In this document: in pieces, positions 1 to 5,291 of the stretch | How the letters are laid out: each line of letters starts with the position of its first letter | Position numbering within the stretch: position 1 is the stretch's first letter | DNA from: Campylobacterales bacterium | Lineage (GTDB): Bacteria > Campylobacterota > Campylobacteria > Campylobacterales > SZUA-545 | Length of the DNA stretch: 5,291 nt | Direction of reading: 5' to 3' | NCBI GenBank assembly: GCA_025800305.1 | Contig: JAOXRY010000031.1 | Coordinates: 1-5,291 of the forward strand | Notes under the pieces: generated by a model | Database searches by the model: none | What the model saw: only the letters and a program-made list of their open reading frames with translations | What the model was told of the DNA's origin: nothing | Translations under genes and position numbers: made by a program

Positions 1-718
1 TTATCTTATTTTCACGTTAGATGTGAAAAAACACTCTAAAATCATTGAGGTTCTAATTAATAAGGTAAAGCCAAAAGTTATATTACAAAACATTACAACA
101 CCATTAAAAAAATGGGGAGATATTCAGCCATTTTTATATGTTGGTTTTGATCATAAAATAGGAAGTTTAAAAATTGCTAATCATTTTATTTCCAAAACTG
201 GGAAAAAAGGGAATTACGCAGTTCTTTATGGAACACAAGGGTATGTTAGTAAGATGAGAGGAGACAGTGTTATCCGTCACTTTAATCAAAAGACTGATTT
301 GAAAATGGTTGCTTCATACTACACAGATTTTAATAAACAAAAAGCTTATAACGCTACATTGGATCTTTTAAAAGAGAACAAAGATCTTAAGTTTATCTAT
401 GCTTGTTCAACGGATATTGCCCATGGTGCTATAGAAGCATTAAAAGAGTTAGGGCTAAAAGATAAGATCTTAGTTAATGGCTGGGGTGGAGGAGGAAGTG
501 AGCTAAAGGCAATCTTAAAAGGTGATATGGATACCACTGTAATAAGAATTAATGATGATAATGGTGTAGCCATGGCAGAGGCAATAAAATTAGATCTTGA
601 AGGAAAGAAAAAGAGTGTTCCTCTTATCTATTCAGGGGATATGAGACTTATAGAAAAAGGTATTTCAAAGTCAAAGATAGACCATATTAGAAAAAAAGCA
701 TTTAGGTATTCAGATTGA
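1..718 (+). CDS. luxP: LuxP-like autoinducer-2-binding periplasmic protein (5' end missing)
   Basis: This is the C-terminal part of a periplasmic sugar-binding-type protein that binds AI-2 and presents it to a membrane sensor. The frame is open to the window edge from base 2 (YLIFTLD...), so the GTG at 23 is an internal valine, not a start. About 238 codons are present; Vibrio harveyi LuxP has 365 residues, so roughly 130 N-terminal residues, including the signal peptide, lie upstream. From memory of the V. harveyi protein, similarity is high throughout: LQNITTP, QPFLYVGFDH, FIYACSTD, NGWGGG, NDD.G.AMAEAIK and the C-terminus AFRYSD. Ligand-contact residues known for LuxP are all kept in this part: Asn159 (codon 89-91), Arg215 (257-259), Thr266 (410-412), Trp289 (482-484) and Arg310 (545-547). 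Gln77, Ser79 and Trp82 cannot be checked. Its stop overlaps the start of the LuxQ-like sensor gene, as expected for a receptor-sensor pair. A ribose-binding protein is the alternative, but the match to LuxP is far more specific. Confidence 0.93.
   Translation, partial: YLIFTLDVKKHSKIIEVLINKVKPKVILQNITTPLKKWGDIQPFLYVGFDHKIGSLKIANHFISKTGKKGNYAVLYGTQGYVSKMRGDSVIRHFNQKTDLKMVASYYTDFNKQKAYNATLDLLKENKDLKFIYACSTDIAHGAIEALKELGLKDKILVNGWGGGGSELKAILKGDMDTTVIRINDDNGVAMAEAIKLDLEGKKKSVPLIYSGDMRLIEKGISKSKIDHIRKKAFRYSD
704..717 (+). promoter_or_regulatory. Weak ribosome binding site and TTG start of the sensor gene, overlapping the luxP stop
   Basis: The sensor frame has an in-frame TAG at 703-705, so translation must begin after it. 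The only plausible initiation codon before the first membrane segment is TTG at 715-717. It overlaps the luxP TGA (716-718) as TTGA. A weak Shine-Dalgarno core, AGG at 704-706, lies 8 bases upstream. The weak site, rare start codon and overlap together suggest translational coupling: ribosomes ending luxP would reinitiate on the sensor, tying its amount to that of LuxP. Confidence 0.6.
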
Positions 719-3273
719 AAAAAAACAACCTCTCTATTAGTAACATCTATATATTATTTGCAGTTTTTATAGTTTGTACTGTATTACTGCCTATTTTTTG
801 GTGGACTCATAGCGATTTTAAAAGTGAAACTGAAAATAGCATCAATAAGTACTTCAATCAGACTAAGAATATTATTGAGGTCATATTGGAAAATAGAGTG
901 AGGTTTATTGAGAATGAACTAGGATATCTTTCAAAACTAGATCCTAGAAATTTTGAAGAGGTAATTGGTCAGCTTGAACCTGAGAATATAGATCTTCTGT
1001 TTTATAAATATAACAATAAAAATGTTGTAAATCTTAGTACCAGTTTTCTTTATGATACAGATAGAATTATTGAAACCATAAAATCAAATAAGTTATTAGA
1101 TAAGCCATTTATTCAAAACTTAAAAGTCGATGGAAAATATATTTCAATTCTTTATAATTATAAAAAAATTATTGATAAAAAAACAGGAAAAGTTCTTGGT
1201 TTAATTGGTGCTGGTGAGGTTCTAAATGACAACTTGACTTTTTTAAATGATATAAAAAATAAAACTTCTATAGAGAGTATCTCTTTGCTTTATAAAGGAT
1301 ATATTCTTTCATCAACAATTAATCACTCAACTAAAGAGTATGAAATTTTAAAAAATGAGTTTGTAAAAAAGAATCTTTTTCAATCTGCTAATAAGATTTA
1401 CTATAAAGGAACACTAAGTTGTCAAAATAACTGTGTAGATCTTAGTGTAGTTTTAAGTAGTGATAATAGCTCTTTTCAAGAGTTAAATAGAAGTTTTCTA
1501 ACAAAATCCTTGGGGCTTATATCTCTTTTTATTCTTCTAGTCTTCTTTGGTTATGTTATGACAAGAAGACTTTTAATTGCACCTGTAAATAAAGTTATAG
1601 AAGATGCAGGAGCAAAGACATACAATGAGAATCTCTCTTTTTTAAAAGAGATAAATGCTATAGGTAAAAAACTCTATGGAACAGCACTCTCTTTAAATGA
1701 GTATAAAAAAGCTGTTGATGTTTCTAGTATTGTTTCAAAAGGTGATATCGATGGAAATATCACATATGTCAATGATAAATTTTGTCATGAGACTGGTTAT
1801 GCAAGAGAAGAATTAATAGGAAAACCTCATAGTCTTTTACGAGATCCACAAGTTCCATCAGAGATTTTTACACAGATGTGGCAAACTATAAAAATAGAAA
1901 AAAAGCCTTGGAGTGGTTATCTTTCTAATCTTACAAAAGATGGTAGCTCAAAACATGTTAAGCTTACTATAACTCCTATTTTAGATGATAATTATAATAT
2001 AGTCGAATTTGTTGCTTTAAGAGAGAATATCACAGAGTTAGTAAATAGTAAAAAAGCCTTGGAAGAGAGTTTCGTAAAAGATAGCCTTACTGGAATCTAT
2101 AATCGTTCTAAATTAACGCAAGATCTAGGTGAGAATAGAAGCCTTAGTTTAATTCTTATAAACATTGACACATTTAGTCATATAAATGACTTTTATGGAA
2201 ATAAAATTGGTGATGGGATTTTAAAACTTTTTGCCAGTAGAGTTCATGGCTATTTTGATAGTTTTGCATTTAATATATATAGGGTTTTTGGAGATGAATT
2301 TGCTATAACAGTTGAAAGCGGGAATGTAGAGGAAATCTTATTTAAGGTAAATATTTTCTTAGCTCAATTAGAACAGTCTCCTTTTGCTGTTGAAGGAATA
2401 AAAATTGGTATTCGAGCAACATCAGGGATTAGCAAACCTTCAAGAAAAAATACTTTTGTTAATGCAGATTTAGCTTTAAAAAGTGCGAAAAGAGATAAAA
2501 AAGATTGTGAAATTTTTTCAGTGGATAATCCAATTTCCAAAGAGCTAGAAAACAATCTTCTTTGGACAGAAAAAATTAAAGAAGCGTTAAAAGAAGATAG
2601 AATCATTCCTTTCTTTCAACCAATAGTAAACAATCATACTAAGAAGATTGAAAAATATGAATCTCTTGTAAGAATGATTGAGAAAGATGGAAAAGTCATT
2701 TCTCCATTTTTCTTTTTGGAGATCTCTAAAAAAAGTAAACTCTATTCAAGTATTACAAAAAAGGTTATAGAAAAAACTTTTAAGTATTTTCAGAATAATG
2801 ACTATGAATTTTCAGTAAATCTTACCATTGAAGATATCTATAATGAAGAGACTGTAGAGTTTATTAGAAATAGTATTCACGAGTATAAAATGGAAAATAG
2901 GGTGGTATTTGAGATTGTTGAAACTGTTCAGATAGAAAATTTTGATGCATTTAGTAAATTTGTTGATACTTTTAGACTTCTTGGCTGTAAAATTGCTATT
3001 GATGATTTTGGAACAGGGTATTCTAATTTTGAGTATTTAATTAAGCTTAATAGTGACTATATCAAAATCGATGGATCTCTTATAAAAAATATTGAACAGG
3101 ATGAAACTATCTACTCTGTTGTAGAAACTATTGTAGGTTTTGCTAAAAAATCCAACTTAAAAGTAATTGCTGAGTTTGTTGAGACCCAAGAAATACAAGG
3201 TCTTGTGGAAGAGTTAGGAATCGAATATTCTCAAGGTTATCTATTTAGCCCTCCAAAAAGTGATATCAATTAA
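715..3273 (+). CDS. LuxQ-type periplasmic sensor with PAS-GGDEF-EAL output (probable AI-2/LuxP-controlled c-di-GMP phosphodiesterase)
   Basis: An 852-residue inner-membrane signalling protein. Order: membrane segment about 10-30; periplasmic region about 31-264; membrane segment about 265-283; short linker 284-330; PAS about 333-445; GGDEF about 450-610; EAL about 615-852. The periplasmic part resembles LuxQ around residues 152-180 (D.KTGKVLG, then LNDNLTFLNDI; Vibrio LuxQ has STGEVLG, then LDNNFALMEKL), and the gene directly follows luxP. Histidine kinase and receiver domains of true LuxQ are absent. The GGDEF domain looks degenerate: FGDEF at 525-529 with F for the first G, Asn483 where the metal-binding Asp of active cyclases (PleD Asp327) should be, Ser488 for the usual Lys, and no RxxD inhibitory site. 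Guanine-contact Asn491 and Asp500 remain. The EAL domain keeps every expected catalytic residue: Gln635, Glu649 (ESL), Arg653, Asn702, Glu733, Glu736, Asp763, Asp764, Lys784, Asp786, Glu820 and Gln840. I infer that it hydrolyses c-di-GMP, controlled by LuxP outside and the PAS inside. No gene symbol is given because it is not a kinase. Confidence 0.88.
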   Translation: MKKNNLSISNIYILFAVFIVCTVLLPIFWWTHSDFKSETENSINKYFNQTKNIIEVILENRVRFIENELGYLSKLDPRNFEEVIGQLEPENIDLLFYKYNNKNVVNLSTSFLYDTDRIIETIKSNKLLDKPFIQNLKVDGKYISILYNYKKIIDKKTGKVLGLIGAGEVLNDNLTFLNDIKNKTSIESISLLYKGYILSSTINHSTKEYEILKNEFVKKNLFQSANKIYYKGTLSCQNNCVDLSVVLSSDNSSFQELNRSFLTKSLGLISLFILLVFFGYVMTRRLLIAPVNKVIEDAGAKTYNENLSFLKEINAIGKKLYGTALSLNEYKKAVDVSSIVSKGDIDGNITYVNDKFCHETGYAREELIGKPHSLLRDPQVPSEIFTQMWQTIKIEKKPWSGYLSNLTKDGSSKHVKLTITPILDDNYNIVEFVALRENITELVNSKKALEESFVKDSLTGIYNRSKLTQDLGENRSLSLILINIDTFSHINDFYGNKIGDGILKLFASRVHGYFDSFAFNIYRVFGDEFAITVESGNVEEILFKVNIFLAQLEQSPFAVEGIKIGIRATSGISKPSRKNTFVNADLALKSAKRDKKDCEIFSVDNPISKELENNLLWTEKIKEALKEDRIIPFFQPIVNNHTKKIEKYESLVRMIEKDGKVISPFFFLEISKKSKLYSSITKKVIEKTFKYFQNNDYEFSVNLTIEDIYNEETVEFIRNSIHEYKMENRVVFEIVETVQIENFDAFSKFVDTFRLLGCKIAIDDFGTGYSNFEYLIKLNSDYIKIDGSLIKNIEQDETIYSVVETIVGFAKKSNLKVIAEFVETQEIQGLVEELGIEYSQGYLFSPPKSDIN

Positions 3274-3276
3274 TTT

Positions 3277-3292
3277 AAAAAGTCCCTTTTTT
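3277..3292 (+). terminator. Possible weak intrinsic terminator after the sensor gene
   Basis: AAAAAG (3277-3282) can pair with CTTTTT (3286-3291) around a three-base TCC loop, and the 3' arm is itself a run of six T. It begins four bases after the sensor stop codon, the right place for the end of the luxP-sensor unit. The stem has only one G-C pair, so it may be inefficient or fortuitous in such AT-rich DNA. Confidence 0.3.
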
Positions 3293-3323
3293 CAATCTTA
3301 TTTTAAATAGATTTTGAATATGA

Positions 3324-3352
3324 TTATTAATTAGCGATTTTAATTTTATATT
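3324..3352 (+). promoter_or_regulatory. Candidate promoter for the acetolactate synthase-type gene
   Basis: The 110-base gap between the sensor and synthase genes contains TATATT (3347-3352), a fair match to a housekeeping -10 element about 30 bases before the start codon. The sequence 17 bases upstream (TTATTA, 3324-3329) matches a -35 box poorly. Campylobacterota promoters often lack a clear -35 and rely on T-rich tracts, which are present here. In DNA this AT-rich such a match is weak evidence. No convincing operator was seen. Confidence 0.3.
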
Positions 3353-3372
3353 AAATGGTCAAACTTAATCTT

Positions 3373-3379
3373 AAGGAGG
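3373..3379 (+). promoter_or_regulatory. Strong Shine-Dalgarno site of the synthase gene
   Basis: AAGGAGG lies 4 bases before the ATG at 3384. It is a near-perfect complement to the 16S rRNA 3' end and fixes that ATG as the start. It is much stronger than the site of the upstream sensor gene, suggesting a higher translation rate for this metabolic enzyme. Confidence 0.8.
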
Positions 3380-3383
3380 AGCT

Positions 3384-5030
3384 ATGAAAGCCTCAGATCT
3401 GTTTATAAAAGCCTTAGAAAATGAAGGTGTAGAGTATATTTTTGGTATTCCTGGTGAAGAAAATCTGGATATGTTAGAGTCTATCAGAAATTCAAAAATT
3501 AAGTTAATTCTTACAAGGCACGAACAAGCTGCTGGTTTTATGGCGGCAACTTATGGACGGCTTACTGGTAAAGTTGGTGTTTGTATGGCAACTTTAGGAC
3601 CAGGAGCAACTAATTTTGCCACAAGTGCGGCATATGCTCAACTTGGTGGTATGCCAATGCTTATGATTACAGGGCAAAAGCCTATTAAAAAGTCTAAGCA
3701 AGGTAGATTTCAAATTATTGATATTGTAAGAATGATGAGACCAATGACAAAGTATGCAAAGCAAATTGTTAATGGAAATAATATCCCTTCTGTTATTAGA
3801 GAAGCATTTAAAATTGCAACGACAGAGAGACCAGGAGCGGTTCATATCGAACTTCCTGAAGATATCGCAGCTGAGGAAGTAGACGATAATATCTATCCTG
3901 TTAGAAGCTTTAGATATCCTCAAGCAAATAAAGATGCGGTTCTTGATGCTGTACAAAGAATTGAAAAAGCAAAAAGACCACTTCTTTTAATTGGTGCTGG
4001 TGCCAACAGAACAAGAATTGGAAATGCTTTAACACATTTTGTAAATGAGACAGGAATACCTTTCTTTACAACACAGATGGGTAAAGGTGTTGTAGATGAA
4101 AACCACAAACTTTGCCTAAGTACAGCAGCACTTTCAAAAGATGACTTTATCCATTGTGCAATTGAAAGAGCAGATCTGATTATCAATGTTGGACACGATG
4201 TAATTGAGAAGCCTCCATTTTTTATGGAAAATGATAAAAATGCAACAAAAGTTATCCATGTAAACTTTTTCCCTTCAGAAGTTGATGATACATATTTCCC
4301 TCAGCTTGATGTTGTTGGAGATATTGCTTCTAGCATTGAAGCACTAACAAAAGCTGTTTCTGTACAAGAACATTGGGATTTTGACTACTATAAAAGAATG
4401 GCTGCTGAGATTAAAACCCATCTTAGCAAATATTTTGGTGAGACAAAGTTTCCAGTTCTTCCTCAAAGAGTAGTAAGAACAATTAGACAAACTTTAGAAG
4501 AAGAAGATATCTTAACACTTGATAACGGTGTATATAAGATCTGGTTCGCAAGAAACTATAGATGTGCAAGACCAAATACGCTTCTTCTTGATAACGCATT
4601 AGCAACAATGGGAGCAGGGCTTCCTTCTGCAATTGCGGCTAAGATGGTAAATCCAGATAAAAAAGTTGTCTCTGTTTGTGGAGATGGTGGGTTTATGATG
4701 AACTCCCAAGAGATAGAGACAGCAGTTAGATTGGGAATTGATTTAACTGTAGTTATCTTAAATGATAATGCCTATGGAATGATCAAATGGAAACAAGCTG
4801 GAATGGGCTTTAAAGATTACGGCCTAGATCTTGGAAATCCAGATTTCAAAAAGTATGCAAAAAGTTATGGTGCAAAAGGATACAGACCAGAATCAAGTGA
4901 AGAGTTTGCCCAGACTTTAGAGAAGTGTGTAAATTCAAAAGGTGTTCATGTGATTGATTTAGCAGTTGACTATTCTTTAAATCATAAGATCTTAAATGAA
5001 CTATTAGCTGAGAAAAAATGTTTACTATAA
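3384..5030 (+). CDS. Thiamine-diphosphate enzyme, acetolactate synthase large-subunit type
   Basis: A complete 548-residue cytoplasmic enzyme of the acetolactate synthase family, which joins two pyruvate molecules to form 2-acetolactate and CO2 using thiamine diphosphate and Mg2+. The N-terminal domain (about 1-165) has FGIPGEENLD, the conserved catalytic Glu47 in TRHEQAAGFMA, LGPGATN and ERPGAVHIELPEDI. The central domain (about 190-320) includes RPLLLIGAGANR from residue 198. The C-terminal domain holds the cofactor motif, from GDG at 433-435 to NDNAYGM at 460-466, with Asp434 and probably Asp461 as metal ligands; NPDF and YGAKGY follow. Length fits catabolic synthases (about 550-570). No ilvN-type regulatory subunit is adjacent; an aldehyde dehydrogenase gene follows after 17 bases, probably in one operon. 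Family members differ in substrate (2-oxoacid decarboxylases, glyoxylate carboligase, sulfoacetaldehyde acetyltransferase), so the family is sure but the exact reaction is not. The start is set by AAGGAGG four bases upstream. Confidence 0.88.
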   Translation: MKASDLFIKALENEGVEYIFGIPGEENLDMLESIRNSKIKLILTRHEQAAGFMAATYGRLTGKVGVCMATLGPGATNFATSAAYAQLGGMPMLMITGQKPIKKSKQGRFQIIDIVRMMRPMTKYAKQIVNGNNIPSVIREAFKIATTERPGAVHIELPEDIAAEEVDDNIYPVRSFRYPQANKDAVLDAVQRIEKAKRPLLLIGAGANRTRIGNALTHFVNETGIPFFTTQMGKGVVDENHKLCLSTAALSKDDFIHCAIERADLIINVGHDVIEKPPFFMENDKNATKVIHVNFFPSEVDDTYFPQLDVVGDIASSIEALTKAVSVQEHWDFDYYKRMAAEIKTHLSKYFGETKFPVLPQRVVRTIRQTLEEEDILTLDNGVYKIWFARNYRCARPNTLLLDNALATMGAGLPSAIAAKMVNPDKKVVSVCGDGGFMMNSQEIETAVRLGIDLTVVILNDNAYGMIKWKQAGMGFKDYGLDLGNPDFKKYAKSYGAKGYRPESSEEFAQTLEKCVNSKGVHVIDLAVDYSLNHKILNELLAEKKCLL

Positions 5031-5036
5031 ACTAAA

Positions 5037-5042
5037 AAGGAG
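5037..5042 (+). promoter_or_regulatory. Shine-Dalgarno site of the aldehyde dehydrogenase gene
   Basis: AAGGAG sits 5 bases before the ATG at 5048, inside the 17-base gap after the synthase stop. There is no room for a terminator, and no promoter is visible in the gap, so the two genes are probably read from one transcript. Confidence 0.75.
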
Positions 5043-5047
5043 AGACT

Positions 5048-5291
5048 ATGAGTGTGAAAGAAGTAAGATCCCCATTTAATGATAAGGTTGTAGGAGAGGT
5101 TAAATTCTCTACTTATGAAGAAGTTGAATCAGCAATTGATTTAGCTTATGAAAAGTTTCTAGATGTTGATAACTGGCTTCCAAAGTACAAAAGAGTTGAG
5201 ATCTTAGAAAAAGCTATGGAGATTATCTCTAATGACATAGAAGGTTTAACAAATCTTTGTGCCAGTGAAGGTGGAAAACCTTATATAGACT
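5048..5291 (+). CDS. Aldehyde dehydrogenase, N-terminal part (3' end missing)
   Basis: The first 81 codons of a gene that runs off the window. The product starts MSVKEVRSPFNDKVVGEV, then has a segment typical of aldehyde dehydrogenase N-termini: VESAIDLAY, a WLPKYKRVEILEKA helix, and CASEGGKPYID, equivalent to the family's SEGGKP/ETGKP motif. Full-length members are about 470-490 residues and oxidise aldehydes to acids with NAD(P)+. The catalytic Cys and Glu and the Rossmann-fold GxxxxG lie outside the window, so activity cannot be judged. The WLPK and EGGKP forms recall the lactaldehyde, glyceraldehyde-3-phosphate and phosphonoacetaldehyde dehydrogenase branch, but substrate cannot be assigned. 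Coupling to the upstream thiamine-diphosphate enzyme suggests it may oxidise an aldehyde made by, or linked to, that enzyme. Confidence 0.85.
   Translation, partial: MSVKEVRSPFNDKVVGEVKFSTYEEVESAIDLAYEKFLDVDNWLPKYKRVEILEKAMEIISNDIEGLTNLCASEGGKPYID

Noticed and set aside
23..25. GTG at 23 as the start of a 231-residue protein
   Set aside because: The frame is open to the window edge and the upstream residues (YLIFTLD) match LuxP, so this codon is internal.
2364..2606. Minus-strand open frame of 80 codons
   Set aside because: It lies wholly inside the GGDEF-EAL coding region, resembles no family I know, and has no visible ribosome binding site.
715..3273. Annotating the sensor as LuxQ histidine kinase
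   Set aside because: There is no H-box, kinase ATPase domain or receiver; the cytoplasmic half is PAS-GGDEF-EAL. Only the sensor region is LuxQ-like.
3326..3346. Short AATTA/TAATT inverted repeat as an operator
   Set aside because: Five-base AT-only arms are expected by chance in this AT-rich gap.
3594..3956. Minus-strand open frame of 120 codons
   Set aside because: It is antisense to the conserved synthase gene, and its Cys/Arg/Asn-rich composition is typical of a shadow frame.
3920..4186. Minus-strand open frame of 88 codons
   Set aside because: It is a shadow of the synthase gene with no recognisable domain.
3384..5030. Calling the synthase IlvB or Xsc
   Set aside because: No ilvN neighbour supports IlvB, and Xsc usually comes with phosphate acetyltransferase or taurine genes, none of which is seen here. 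The general family name is safer.

Overview
The window is low-GC, reads almost entirely on the + strand, and holds parts or all of four protein genes. Low GC, the frequent use of AGA for arginine, and the style of the c-di-GMP domains (NIDxF, AEFVET) suggest a member of the Campylobacterota, perhaps a marine Sulfurimonas- or Arcobacter-like bacterium. This placement is an inference from style, not from a marker gene.

Region 1 (1-3273) is a two-gene signalling unit. It opens inside a gene whose product closely resembles Vibrio LuxP, the periplasmic receptor for the quorum-sensing molecule autoinducer-2 (AI-2). The N-terminal third lies outside the window. The luxP stop overlaps the TTG start of an 852-residue membrane protein by four bases (TTGA). 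This second protein has a LuxQ-like periplasmic sensor between two membrane segments. Inside the cell it does not carry the histidine kinase and receiver of classical LuxQ; it carries PAS, GGDEF and EAL domains. The GGDEF domain looks degenerate and the EAL domain looks intact. The simplest reading is a receptor pair that links AI-2 directly to breakdown of cyclic di-GMP without a phosphorelay. This is the most interesting content of the window.

Region 2 (3274-3383) is a 110-base AT-rich gap with a weak hairpin plus T-run after the sensor gene, a possible -10 element, and a strong Shine-Dalgarno sequence for the next gene.

Region 3 (3384-5291) is a metabolic pair. A complete thiamine-diphosphate enzyme of the acetolactate synthase large-subunit type is followed after 17 bases by the start of an NAD(P)-dependent aldehyde dehydrogenase gene that runs off the end. 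There is no ilvN small-subunit gene next to it. This fits a catabolic or specialised 2-oxoacid role better than valine/isoleucine synthesis. Nothing in the sequence ties this pair functionally to the AI-2 system.
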